This document shows, piece by piece, positions 33,707 through 45,424 of a DNA stretch of 64,000 nt (positions within the stretch are counted from its first letter, which is position 1; each line of letters begins with the position of its first letter). The stretch covers positions 27,234,249-27,298,248 of the forward strand of contig NC_090283.1 of the NCBI RefSeq assembly GCF_037392515.1, given 5' to 3'. Both the position numbers and the translations under genes were made by a program. The notes under the pieces were generated by a model that saw only the letters and a program-made list of their open reading frames with translations, was not told where the DNA came from and did no database searches. The stretch comes from Haliotis asinina. Lineage: Eukaryota > Mollusca > Gastropoda > Lepetellida > Haliotidae.

Positions 33707-33871
33707 AGCTCCTGGATTATACAACATTCATACAACATTAAAACCTTAAGGACATTATGATTATTACACAGAGATAACATGTTTGTATTAAAAGCATGCA
33801 GTTTCCTAGCCTGAGAGAAGCACAAGAAACATAAAAAGACAGGTGATATGCATAGTTATTTTCCCATCATA

Positions 33872-35118
33872 CGAGGGTTGGCTGAAAAGTTCTCAGTCTG
33901 AGTGGTTTTTACCCACCAGGTAGAGACAGGTGTTTGCCACCAATGAGGACAATCATTTAGTGAATCATAGACACAAGAACTACAAACGTACTAATAGTTT
34001 TATCTCAACTACAGCTCTTTTGGTAAACCTACCCTCTGAAATCATCAGAAATGGACAAAACTGAATACAGGGCAGTCATCAAGTACTTGCAAAAGAAAGG
34101 GATGTCCCCAACACAGATACATGCTGACATGGTCTCCACTCTAGGGGATGATGCTCCTTCATTTTCCACAGTAAAGAAGTGGGCTGCAGAATTTAAGCGT
34201 GGCAGACAAAGCCTTGATGATGACCCACGCTCAGGAAGGCCTTCAACAGCAACCACTCCAGAAAACATCACGCGAGTGCTCGATATGTTGATGGATGATC
34301 GACGATTGACTACTCGACATATTGCTAGTGTAGTGGGCATCTCTCATGAGAGGGTTGAGCATATTATCACCAACGAATTACGAATGACTAAAGTTTCTGC
34401 AAGATGGGTGCCAAAGCTCTTGACAGAAGAACAGAAACGTGTCAGGTTCCAGACGTCCCTTGACAATTTGCATCGTTTTGAAGCAGATCTCGATGATTTT
34501 GTGGCACGATTTGTAACCATGGATGAGACCTGGATACATCACTTTCAACCAGAAACAAAACTACAGTCAAAACAGTGGAAGCATCCTGATTCACCAGCTC
34601 CGAAGAAAGCCAAGTCTGTTCCTTCAGCTGGAAAGGTGATGGCATCAGTCTTTTGGGATTCCAGGGGTATTCTACTCATTGATTATCTTGAAAAAGGTCA
34701 AACTATCAACGGCAGATACTATGCTGATCTACTGAACCAGTTACGAGAAGCAATCAAAGCCAAACGACGAGGGATGATCGCTAAAGGTGTCCTCTTCCAC
34801 CAAGACAATGCGCCTCTTCACAAATCGGTAGTGGCCATGTCAACAATCCGCGATTGTGGCTTTGAACTCATTGACCATCCTCCTTATTCACCTGATTTGG
34901 CTCCTTCTGACTTCCACCTGTTCCCCAAAATGAAAAAGGAACTCGCCGGTCGCCATTTTGCAAGTAATGATGACGTCATTTCCGCTGTGACTGATTTTTT
35001 TAGGGTAGCTGAAGAAGTGTGTGAACTTGGAAGGGGACTATGTAGAAAAATAAATTACAAACGTGGACTTTGTAACTTTTTTTCACAATGAGGCTTAGAA
35101 CTTTTCAGCCAACCCTCG
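33872..35118 (+). mobile_element. mariner-family transposon, full-length ends
   Basis: The inverted ends begin CGAGGGTTGGCTGAAAAG and match over about 25 of 26 bp. They are flanked by TA at 33870-33871 and 35119-35120. Length is 1247 bp, with a single transposase reading frame inside. End similarity and an otherwise open frame suggest a fairly young insertion. Confidence 0.95.
34051..35091 (+). CDS. mariner transposase, C-terminus frameshifted
   Basis: A 346-residue frame with an N-terminal helix-turn-helix DNA-binding region (SPTQIHADMVSTLGDD, GRPSTATTPENI), the linker WVPKLLTEEQK, and the DD34D catalytic set: MDETWIHH, FHQDNAPLH and SPDLAPSDFHLFPKMKKEL. The family cuts and pastes DNA at TA sites. 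After DVISAVTDFF (about 35000) the frame no longer follows the family. The usual ending KCVNLEGDYVEK is present in another frame (about 35014-35052), so a small deletion, probably by a run of seven Ts, has shifted the end. Catalytic residues are intact; activity is doubtful. Confidence 0.93.
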   Translation: MDKTEYRAVIKYLQKKGMSPTQIHADMVSTLGDDAPSFSTVKKWAAEFKRGRQSLDDDPRSGRPSTATTPENITRVLDMLMDDRRLTTRHIASVVGISHERVEHIITNELRMTKVSARWVPKLLTEEQKRVRFQTSLDNLHRFEADLDDFVARFVTMDETWIHHFQPETKLQSKQWKHPDSPAPKKAKSVPSAGKVMASVFWDSRGILLIDYLEKGQTINGRYYADLLNQLREAIKAKRRGMIAKGVLFHQDNAPLHKSVVAMSTIRDCGFELIDHPPYSPDLAPSDFHLFPKMKKELAGRHFASNDDVISAVTDFFRVAEEVCELGRGLCRKINYKRGLCNFFSQ

Positions 35119-35233
35119 TAATATTAATATATTTGCAACACATGCTCGTTACGTAAAAGGTACCAAAGACATTTGAATGAGGGACAGTGTCAAAAGTTCA
35201 AAGGTTATCTCTGCATGTAAATGTGTAATATAT

Positions 35234-35262
35234 CATCATCATCATCATCATCATCTCCTCAC
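35234..35262 (+). repeat. (ATC)n microsatellite
   Basis: About nine ATC units beside the mariner insertion. Confidence 0.9.
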
Positions 35263-35269
35263 CATTCTA

Positions 35270-35456
35270 GGATGAGTGAGTGAGTAATGGTTTTGAATGG
35301 TAGTGAATTAGCGAGTAATGACAGAATTAGTTTGGTTTTATGCTGTTTTATCAACATTCTAGCAGTGTCACACATTGTACCTATGTGGGGAATCGAACCC
35401 AGGTCTTTGGCATAATGAGTGAAAGCTTTAACCAGGTGACTACCCTACTACAATGA
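35270..35456 (-). mobile_element. SINE family 1 copy
   Basis: GAGTGAGTGAGTAATGG tail, TTATCAACATTCTAGCAGTG, GGGGAATCGAACCCAGGTCT and GTGACTACCCTACTAC, in reverse order. First of three consecutive copies. Confidence 0.8.
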
Positions 35457-35469
35457 TTTAATGAGTATA

Positions 35470-35633
35470 TTCAAATTACATATCAGCATGTCAGTGAGTA
35501 TGATTTGGCTCTGCTTTTGTACAACCAATATCATGGTGGGAAGTACCAGGAATAGGCTTCATGCACAGTAACCATGTGGGAAAAGAACCCAGAGCTTCAC
35601 AGTGGTGAGCAAACACTCTCACCACTAGGCTAC
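35470..35633 (-). mobile_element. SINE family 1, diverged copy
   Basis: AACCAATATCATGGTGGG, GGCTTCATGCACAGTAACCA and CACCACTAGGCTACACCAG in reverse order. The tail is lost. Second of the cluster. Confidence 0.7.
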
Positions 35634-35742
35634 ACCAGCATCCTAGGAATGGGCTTCACACTGTCTAACCACGTAGCAATCGAACCCAGAACTTCGCTGT
35701 GATGAGCGAATGCTTTCACCACGAGGCCATCCCACCATCTTG
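35634..35742 (-). mobile_element. SINE family 1, head only
   Basis: GGGCTTCACACTGTCTAACC, GCAATCGAACCCAGAACTTC and CACCACGAGGCCATCCCACC. It directly follows the previous copy, so two tRNA-like heads stand in tandem. Confidence 0.72.
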
Positions 35743-35744
35743 CA

Positions 35745-37200
35745 TTTTCTGAATGCTTTGCCTTTGATGCTTTCAGCAAGTTTCAAGCAACATCATGTGG
35801 GCACCAGTAACGTGCCGTCGATGTAACAAGTGACATCTTTGGACCAAATTTCCTCCATGATAATCTTTAACCAAACACCAATCCAAAGGCCTCCTTTTAG
35901 CTTTTCAAAAATCACATCATCATGCACACACATCCTTGTAATGTAATCATGTACATTTGCCCACAGATGAGAATGATGAATTTCAAATACATACAACTCA
36001 AATCTGGATGTGTAGTAAACAATACATGTCATGAAATCTCAATACACAACAATATCTGCTGTTTGTTGGTTCCCATCACTGGAAAATGTTGTTATGTGTT
36101 CAATAAGACTGTTACAATTCACTCACATATGTGGTGAATCGTACCATAGCCATTCGTGAATTCAGTTTGCTACTAATGGTCACCAGAACCGAATATTAAT
36201 GAATATTTACAATTTCTTGTTTGCATGTTTGCATGTTTTACTTGAACTCTTATGCCCTTTTTCATAGTGATATATGCAGTTATGGAATATGTACTAGCCT
36301 TGCAGTGGCGCAAGCAGGTTACAGTCGACAATAACTATCACATATCAAACTTGACTGTCGTGAATTCACTGGTTACTGTTGTGACAAATTAACACTGGAT
36401 GTTCCATATTGGTACTGCAATTACGAATGTCTGGTTTGCCGAGCAAATCACACATGTCAATTTCACATGTGCACCTCGCCCACCTGGCTGTTCTACCAGC
36501 AAGAGGCCCCCCTCGTACAAAATAGCGAAAGGTGACAAAAAATGATGATTGTTTGTGAAACAACTTTTTTATTCGGGTGTCCCAAATTATGAGACACATC
36601 ATCAGAGTTGGTCTGTCGATTTCATGTGGCTGTGCAAAATTTGGTTTTGTTGCAATTATTAGATTTTGTGTTAGTGAGCAATTCATCAGTCTCAAATGGA
36701 GTCAAACGGACTGTAACTAAAACACTGTATTTGTAAATATTTATTCACATTCTTTAGCCAGTATTCCTGATACATATCATATTCAAGACATAGTGTATTG
36801 GTTGCAGCCCTAGTGTTCAAGCTGACATTTTTAACAAACCCATTACATAACTAGTATGATATTACCAGAGACCATATCTGTATGGGGTTTCTCTTGCTAT
36901 CAGCTTGTTTCCTAATGACTAACGTCATTCAAACTGATGAAAGGTCAAAGGTATGTGTCAGAATATAATGGAAAAAATGCCTGGATAATCAAATATGTCA
37001 CATTGACAACACTGAAAAAGCTTTTGACATCGCCCCTTCATATTTTATTAATTATGTTAATACATGTTATATGTATTAATCATGGTAGGATTCCCAAGCA
37101 TCAGTCCAGACATGTGCCATGATAGACAGTATATAAATTCAATAACTTCCATGAATCTTTAAAACAATATGTTAGTGGATGGTAAGGCAGCTGAATAACT
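35745..37200. other. Non-coding, nothing recognised
   Basis: Short open frames occur but none has family resemblance or splice support. Confidence 0.4.
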
Positions 37201-37203
37201 GAC

Positions 37204-37313
37204 AGTGAGTGAGTGAGTGAGTGAGTGAGTGAGTGAGTGAGTGAGTGAGTGAGTGAGTGAGTGAGTGAGTGAGTGAGTGAGTGAGTGAGTGAGTGAGTGA
37301 GTGAGTGAGTGAG
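37204..37313. repeat. (GTGA)n microsatellite, about 27 units
   Basis: 110 bp of nearly perfect GTGA repeats. It matches the tail of the SINE families, but no SINE body is attached on either side. Confidence 0.97.
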
Positions 37314-37319
37314 CAGGCG

Positions 37320-38150
37320 CCAGTCACCAGTAGGGCTCAACTTTGAGCTGGTTGTGATAAATATCATGTATATCAGGTAACAAATGTGACTAATGGGTAA
37401 TGAATACACTAACAAGTCGGCAGTTGAGGTACTTATATATTATAGTTGTATATATAAACGCACTCCTTTTAAAAACATTTATAAAAATATATTCCTGTAA
37501 TAGCAACTATAAATTTTATTCATGTAGGGAGACAATACTGTTCGCTCAATGTTCAAGAGAATCATAACAGCCCTCATCACCAATGTTCCGGCCATATCAT
37601 GGAGCAAACCAGTGAGTGAAAGGATGAGCATGTTTCCACACCACTGTGTTCCACTAGTCCTCAGTCTGATCACACATCCACCTGTAACCCCCCAGTCTGC
37701 TGTTGCAACATTACTTATATTAGGAGTGAGTTCAGTATATTACTGCTTTCAGCACTAGGCCATTCATATCTCAACATGAAATTCATGTTATGTCTGGGAC
37801 TACAACTCTCTCACTAAACTAAGAATTCTTGTACACTTGGGTTCCACTTGACACCACACTCTCAGAGTCAGGTACCTTCTTGCCAGCACACCAAGATCTG
37901 GAGTCTAACCCACACTGCCACCTCAGCTTCAATAAAACGCAACTTTCAGAAATTGTAAGTCTACACACAAACTAGTAGATCACAAACATTGTGTACCCCA
38001 CTGACAAGTGTAAACTGACATCGCCCCTATGACAAAGGCTGTGAAAACACAAAGCCTTTTCTCAGTTAAGAAAGGATGGGGGGTGGGGGCAGTAATCAAC
38101 TCTCTTCCCATGGCATAAATACTAGTATCTGTACTTTAGAGTGTAAGTAT
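37320..38150. other. Non-coding, nothing recognised
   Basis: No identifiable feature between the microsatellite and the next SINE. Confidence 0.4.
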
Positions 38151-38151
38151 G

Positions 38152-38312
38152 AGTGAGTGAGTATGGGCTTACATCACTTTTAGCAATATTCCAGCAATAT
38201 CACAGCAAGGGACACCCCCAAGTCTTGAGGGGAATTGAACTTGGGTCTTCGGCATGATGTTCAGACACTTTAACCACTATCGTTCTTTAACCATTACCCT
38301 TCCACCCTTTAC
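38152..38312 (-). mobile_element. SINE family 1 copy
   Basis: GAGTGAGTGAGTATGGGCTT, TAGCAATATTCCAGCAATAT, GGGAATTGAACTTGGGTCTT and TTTAACCAC in reverse order. Confidence 0.82.
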
Positions 38313-38319
38313 TGAGTAA

Positions 38320-39265
38320 GTGTAGAGAGTATGAGTATTCCCCACTATAACCTTTGTTTCAAAGGACCATTTTCTTTAAAGGCTTTGTGTATTTTTCACA
38401 AGGCTTGATAGCTAAATGTGGAATAAACTTGGATTCATACTTAGAGTCAAAGGTATGTAACTCTGCTTAGTAAACTGTGCTGTCTTAGACATTTTGTCTA
38501 CTGGCGCCCTCTACTTTAGAATAGGAATCAGGGAATCGGATAATGGTTAATATGACTGGGTCATGAAAACAAGAACAGACCTGTTAGATCAACCCACTGT
38601 CAACTCAGAAATATTTGAATTCAAAATCATCAGAAACAATTTCTAACAACACACAGAGACAAAATAAGGACAAAATTCAAAGCTATCTACCTTGGCACTC
38701 TTAACAATCTAAGGCGTACATTGCTTGATGTATGCTATCAGACCTTAGGATCACAGAAAAGTGTGTGTTGCAACTAAGAAATAGCCTATTTGGGTATTAT
38801 CAAGGGTTAAAATTTCAGATTTCTATTTGTTATTCTATGACACAATACTTTTGGTAACATTATCAGCCAGAAATCAGTGGTCAATGGAAACAACTCAGTA
38901 AATCAGCTGCAATCAAATGTCATGTTGTGGAAATCATGTGTGCTTTAACCAATAGGCTTTCATGTTTCTGAAATTGACGTTAACTGCCTCTACTTCCCAT
39001 CAAAAGTTGACAAAGTAAAAACACTCACTATAATGTTATGCATATATATTAATAGGATTACATCGAAGACTGAATTCTCCACTAACTTAAGGAAACCAAC
39101 TACAAATTTTATGCAGATGAACTGCATGAGGATCATGCATCAAATTGCTGAAAAATGAGCAAATATCGTTCATGTGAACAGCTGTGTTTTGGGGTCAAGT
39201 TTTGAAAGAATTCACCAGTTTTCATTGATTTTTGTCATTCATTAAACTTGTGAACTTGGTATACA
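38320..39265. other. Non-coding, nothing recognised
   Basis: It may include the unrecognisable upstream part of the LINE that follows. Confidence 0.35.
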
Positions 39266-39269
39266 AATC

Positions 39270-40825
39270 TCTGGTCGGTCAATAGGCTACAACAAAAATC
39301 CGAAAATACTAGGGCTAACACTCGACCCTAAACTCACATAGAATGCCCATATTGACCGGTTACATCATGACTGTCTAAAGAGACTGAACCTCATGAAGGT
39401 CATTTCATCAAAAGCTTGGGGGGGCCGATTTTACCACCCTAAGAACATTCTATCTGACATATATCAGGAGTAAGATGTCATATGCCATGGAAATCTGGTC
39501 ATCATGCTGCCCAATGAGAATGAAAAGACTTTCAACCTTACAAAATTGTGCTCTCCGTCTCATAGTTGGTGCTCTGAAAACCACGCCAGTTGGGTCACTT
39601 GAGATAGAAGCAAACATCCCTCCACTTCAGATCCATTCGGAATCAGTTATCCTGAACAGAAGGATTAAAAATCACTTCCTTCCAAAAGATTCTCCAGGGC
39701 ATCTCAAGAAAAACAAAGCAAAGAACTCCTTCTATGCAAGATCCAGCAGGCTACTCAAGGAAAGAAACATCTATCTCCCTTCTAGGTCAGACCCCAACTT
39801 CTCTCCAACAGCAATCATGAATGATATACCACCATGGCAATGGAAACCTCCAACCATAGTAACATCAATTCCAGAACAAGCCAATAAGTCAGAAAACCCA
39901 GTCAAGTTGAAGATGCTAGCCTTGGAGTTAATCCAGACTAAATATTCAGAATACAGAAAGATCTACACTGACGGCTCCCTGGATCCAAACAATGGAAAAG
40001 CTGGGGCAGGCATATATCTCCAAGACGATGAGAGTAGTGTCATCATTCCACTCACCCCCTGCTCAATCCTCAGTGCAGAACTTACAGCAATAGAAAGAGC
40101 CTTGCTGGAAATTAAAGATCTTTCCAACTCCGGTCCTTACACCATCCTGACTGACTCTTTATCATCCCTGCACACTCTGTTGTCATACAAACCTACTGAG
40201 TACTACCATCAAACCAAAGCCATCAACAGTCTGCTACAATCCCTGAAAACTGTCATCTGCCTACAATGGATCCCAAGCCATGTAGGGATTATTGGGAACG
40301 ACAAGGCTGACGAACTTGCCAAGCAAGCATCTGAGTGTGGCCCTCTGCTAAAACCTATGTCATCTCTACCTAGTTTGAAATGCAGAGTGAAGGAAACCTC
40401 TAGTGATAAATGGTCAAATATCTGGCTCAATAACAGCAAAGGTCGAAAGTACTTTGAACTGCAGGAAAAACCCAACAGAATTTTCTAAAAAAATATCAAA
40501 AGAACGGATCAAGTCACCATCTCTAGAATCCGACTGAACCACTTTCCCTGTCAGAGCTATCTAGCCAAATATCATCTGGCAACTGACCCCATTTGCACAT
40601 TTTGTAATCAAGAAGAGGAAGATCTTGAGTACATCTTATTCAGATGCCCCGAATATGATGAAATCAGGTCAACAGCCAACAACAATCTTAAAGAAGCCCT
40701 TGAAAACAGAAATAATGAATGGGCTCAATTCATCAAATTATAATCAAGAGGAGAAACGAGAGGGTACATGCAAGGGCCACGACGCCAGAGAGGCATGCTC
40801 CACTACCTAACCTAACCTAACTTGT
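39270..40825 (+). mobile_element. 5'-truncated non-LTR retrotransposon with RNase H (I-like)
   Basis: It reads from the end of a reverse transcriptase (KILGLTLDPKLT, NAHIDRLHHDCLKRLNLMK) through a connector (TLRTFYLTYIRSK) and RNase H into a Cys-rich end (CTFCNQEEEDLEYILFRCPEY), stopping at 40741-40743. The 3' end carries a short CCTAA repeat at about 40804-40822. An RNase H domain after the RT is typical of the I group of LINEs. Lesions are listed with the coding part. Confidence 0.88.
39320..40743 (+). pseudogene. LINE ORF2 C-terminal part: RT end, RNase H, zinc-knuckle-like end
   Basis: The open stretch 39475-40488 contains a full RNase H domain: YTDGSLDPNNGKAGAGIYL, SAELTAIERALLEI, ILTDSLSSL and HVGIIGNDKADELAKQA, with all expected acidic residues and the histidine. 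Three lesions are visible: a TAG where the family usually has Trp after PKLT (39339), one extra G in a run of seven at about 39418-39424 that shifts the frame, and an in-frame TAA at 40486. After that stop the same frame continues to TAA at 40741. In the final Cys motif the usual His position is Tyr (EYILFRC). Non-functional, but few lesions, so moderately recent. Confidence 0.88.
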
Positions 40826-43800
40826 GACAATCTTTTCAATGTTACCAATTTGTTTTACAGTACAACAGTTCACAAGACAACAGCACCTTTAAACAGTTGC
40901 CTGCAGTAAGTCAGTAAGTGGCTATATTCACCCCAGTGAGTCTAAACTTTTGATTGTCAGTGTGACATGAGTCAGGTTACATTGTTTGTGCTTACAGGGA
41001 CGGACTCAGTTTAGTTATCGGAATCATTTGTTTCCTTCATAGATAAACTATTTGACACCTGTTTTGCAGTTTCTACCTATTTTATTGATAATGCAATGAT
41101 AGCAGAATGAAGTGGATGGACTGATTCACCCCTAGATGAAACTAAGTGTTTTAGATAATATCAAACTGTTACATCCTCCTTTGACAGCATACTTTGTTGA
41201 CAAGTGTAATATTAAACAATGAATCACAGACTGTCTCATGGGTGCCCCTGTATTATCTTGCTCTTTTGTGTCTCACTTGTCTCCTGCCTGTTCCCGTTAC
41301 AATTTGATGTAGCCATTACTACACTTATCAGAGTGGGACAGTGAATACTGTTTCTCGACCTTTGTGTAGTATAGCTGTTCAGGAAGTTTGGACTCTACCT
41401 GTGTTGTATCTATTTTCCAGTTCATGGACAACTCTCAGAAACCGATATTTAATGTGTCTACAACATGAATATACTGAAGACTGAAGGAAACAACCCTCTT
41501 GGTCTTCAACATGTGTTCCTTTGGGAGACATTTCATTTTATATGAGAGCTTCATTAGAGACCTGAAATATGACATAAATCCTACAATGAAATGGTTCTTA
41601 ATCATTCAATGTTTTGAACATCTATATTCTTTTGCACTGAGAGAAACCCACTATTGATGTTCTTTCTTCTGTCCTATTTTTTATGGATGCAGGATGCAAC
41701 ATTTTACATTGATTAAAACCATGTGTTGTGATAACAATATGGAAGATAGGGCCAACCTCATACCCTAACACTTGATGCAGAGTACTGATACTCATCAAGA
41801 CTTAATGTGATACAAACGCAATTTGCAGTAAATCAATGCAAGATATACACACCAACACACTGCATTAAGCCATTCTCCTTTCACCAACCACAGTGAAAGT
41901 CATACATATCTCTGCAACTGACACTATACATGTATGTGTGAAGGTTACTGGAACACCTCAATCATACTCTACCTTCCAAATATCCTTCCATTTGAATCCC
42001 AGCATTTTGATTCTTGTAGAGTTCTTCACAAGTCAGTAAACTAAACGGAGAATGATGGAACAGAAAAGACGCCAATCTCGTACACTGTGAACCTGTCCTC
42101 CCAATATCACTTGATGATATCAACCTTAAGTGTGTCAGAGGTCACAGGTAAGTTAGGAACTTCTTGTGATTGAATGTGGGGTGATTAACACAGTACAATC
42201 TAGCCATTGTAAAACTTTAGTAAACAAAACTTATCATTAAATGTACAAAGTTTGATATTAATAATCTCCTCAATCTTGGATACTCAAACACTTTCGAGGA
42301 TCTTTGCACATTCACTCTGTCTATCTTTATCAGATGGGAAGTTATCACTTGCATCACAAGGTTTTAAATATTTATCATAATTTTATCTTGATTCAGGTTA
42401 TTATAGAAGTGCATAGTGTGACAATAACATGATTACAGCATAAAGTGAGAAATAAGCACTTGAACAACCTTGACCTCTATTGTAAGGCTGATTCAGTAAG
42501 ATTGCTGTGTCGTCATGGAGGAAACACTCCACATACAGGATTGAAGTGGCTCATTGGCCGGGAATGTCTGTTTTGCAACAGGACGGGCAGTTTTTAAACT
42601 GCCTGATGGTCTTGGCTGAATCTAACTTTGAGTGTAAAGACTAAAGCCTTGATTTGAAAACATTAACCAGTCTCTCTCCTCTGATTTACCTTCTTATCAT
42701 TTTTCTTAATCCAGAAACTTCTGGACGGGCAACATTCTAACCATTTTGGTAATTTTTGAGAGTTACTAGACCAGTTGTTTGGCTGAAATTTTGGGGAGTT
42801 AAAAACACTGGTTTAACTACATTCAACCTAAAAATCACAGGTCACTGGGGCAAACATCAAGAACTGCTATCAATTTCGATTTGTCCCATTATCTGAATGC
42901 AATGTTAAGCAGCAACGAAGCAACATAATAGCTCGCTGCAGAATAAATATCAGCATCTAAAACACTGATCTTAGTCATCAGTACTTCAAGCGAGAGTAGG
43001 TAACCTAGAGAGTTTACAACAGGTAACAGTTGAGAACAACTGCCAATAGGTCTGATTGCTGTAACCATAGTACTGGGTGAATAGGTTTGGGGTAACAGTA
43101 AAATAAATTGGTCATATCAGCAGTGTGTTTATTCAGATGTGGGCTAAGGCGAGCCTGCTAAATATTGTACTTGGTATTGTATGGTACTTGGTAGAACTAA
43201 CGAATATAACATATCAGGTGTGATTTATGAAGTCAAGCATGTAGTTTCTTGTTTCTATCAACACTCCATAAACAAAATGTCAGTCTATCAGTTATGTTGG
43301 ACCATAAACTACTGCATCTAGCACTTTTGTTTGACTTAGTCTCATACTTGTTTTGAGTAGTTGCTTCCCTCCCACCAGTAGGACACAAATAAAATACCTG
43401 TAATTCTTTGTATTTTGTTTGTATTGATTGTCTTAGAATTACAAATACATGTATGACTTTCAGACTATGGATCTTTCTGGACTGTGTGACACTCCTTGAG
43501 ACCTGTGCTGACCCAAGGTTTGTTCTAAGAAGAAAGAAGGTACATGGGGACTTTTGTGATAGCATAATGTTCGCATAATGCAAATACATTCACCTCACAT
43601 ACAGTAAAATATGACATTCCCTCAAGCTACACTTGTCAACACCTGAACCATTTTCACAGTCTCTGTCCAATATTTTGATCAACAGCTGGGGTTTAAAAAA
43701 ATCCCATTGCCTGATGCCAAACACAAGTCTGTTTTCATTTGGGCAATCAAATAACGGTATCCTACTTTCCATGGGCTCCTAGATAATTTCCACTTCTGTT

Positions 43801-44008
43801 TTCAAACTGGAAACTAACCTGGGATTTAAATTCATATCTGCTCATGATATAGCAATTAAATTGCACAATGACAATAAAGTAGAGTTATCATTCTGTGCTA
43901 TTTATCACTTTTTCAATAAAAAGTCCAGTAAGCACTGACATCAAATACTATTTTGATTTTTTCTTTCATAACTACATCATCATGATCATAAAATCAGGGC
44001 AAATGGAA
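40826..44008. other. Long non-coding stretch
   Basis: I see no gene or named repeat. One short exon-like block before a GTAAGT donor (about 42070-42147) has no family resemblance and was not called. Confidence 0.4.
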
Positions 44009-44010
44009 AA

Positions 44011-44597
44011 TCAGTCCAGTCTAAGTAAACTTATCCTCACTACTTTTCGTTACACTCCATTGCTGAGTTTAACAAAACCTCATGGGAGGTCAGCTTACCA
44101 AATCGCGAAAGTGGACATTCACACATACCTTTCGAACTCTTTATCTCGAAAAGGTTCGTACCCGAACGATTCCGAATGCTATTCAGTTTACGCTCGCTTC
44201 CAGGTGATGCACATGACGTATGTACAACCATGACATCGGTGAGTTAACAGTCGCTGAAAATAATGTTTTTGTCAATATTCAAGGATGTCATCTTGCGGAA
44301 ATATTAGCTAATGGTAATCATGTCAACAGAAACCCCAAAGCGCATATACTGCAGGTCAAATAAGTGTGTTATATGCAGATTTTTGTTTGTGGAGAGATCT
44401 GTGTCAGTGACCTGAATATTTTGAAAGTCCCCTCCGATCCCTAAATAGTAGCCATTGTCTGATTGGTTAAATCTGTTTAAATGTCTCACGTTTGATTGGA
44501 CGGTAACTGGTCGCTCAAAGGTTACCTGATGCGACCTTCTACTAGGTTTTCTTATACTCATTGGTGGAGTGTAACAAAATATACTGATACTAGTTTC
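44011..44597 (+). mobile_element. MITE family M, copy 1
   Basis: Inverted ends of about 60 bp: GTTACACTCCATTGCTGAG plus TTTAACAAAACCTCATGGGA on the left, and CTACTAGGTTTTCTTATACT plus CATTGGTGGAGTGTAAC on the right. The whole element matches 61721-62290 in the opposite orientation (for example GCGAAAGTGGACATTCACAC here and CGAAAGTCGACATTTGCAC there). No coding capacity. Confidence 0.85.
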
Positions 44598-44599
44598 AC

Positions 44600-45230
44600 A
44601 TAAGAATGAAAATCAGTCAGGACAAGTTACTTTCTTAACGTCACTTTCTCTGTGGGAAGAGACTTTTAAAAAACATTCTGAACTCCTGTTAACATAAATA
44701 ATAATATTCATGCCTAACAGCATACAGCTTCTTACCCCCAAAGAGAGGAAAAAGATGAGATGCTAAGGTCCAAGGTATCACAAATTCCCTTCACAGAAAA
44801 GGACCTGAAATGTGATGTATTAAGACATATTTCTGTGATTTTGTGCAGGAAAATCTTTCATGTGAACAAAGTTTGGAGTGAGATTTATCAGTCTGAGGGT
44901 GTGTCATCAATAGTAAAAGTGTGAATCTTAAACCAAATGCATGAGAGTTAGCAGGTATGCTAACAGAGTGTTTTGTTTAACGGTTTTCTGGATTTCAACA
45001 TAACAAATGAGATCCTGAGAAACACATTTATATTTTGTATATGGTCTGTTTCTTCCTTATTCAGGTGAAGGCAAGTGATGAACAATTTGTGGAGATCGTA
45101 TTAATTGAAACAATCGAAGATTGGTCACAGTGACCAAACAACCAAGCAATCAATCACATTTTCTAGTAATCGAACACAAACGATTTTGGAACTACTGTTT
45201 TAGTGTTTGAAACACTTGACGAAGGATCAT
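44600..45230. other. Non-coding, nothing recognised
   Basis: No feature identified. Confidence 0.4.
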
Positions 45231-45424
45231 ATCTTAGACGCTGTCAGGGCCTGAAAATGTGATCATTTCTTAGAACACTCACTTTACATACTGAAAAGTC
45301 ATGACATATTTCTTATCCAAGAAATTTATCTTAGAAGCTGTCAGGGCCTAAAAATGTGTTTAATTCTTAGAAAACTCACTTTACTTACAGAAAAGTCATT
45401 ACATGTTTCTTACTCAAGAAATTT
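45231..45424 (+). repeat. 97-bp tandem duplication
   Basis: ATCTTAGACGCTGTCAGGGC at 45231 and ATCTTAGAAGCTGTCAGGGC at 45328 start two adjacent copies. Both end near CAAGAAATTTA, with roughly 85-90% identity by eye. Confidence 0.9.

Noticed and set aside
37101..37415. 104-codon minus-strand frame rich in LTHS repeats
   Set aside because: It is a translation of the (GTGA)n microsatellite.
40804..40822. CCTAA repeats resembling arthropod telomere repeats
   Set aside because: Only three to four units at the 3' end of a LINE, best explained as the retrotransposon's tail.
42070..42147. Exon-like block ending in a GTAAGT donor
   Set aside because: No paired acceptor with matching frame and no family similarity; one donor alone is expected by chance.
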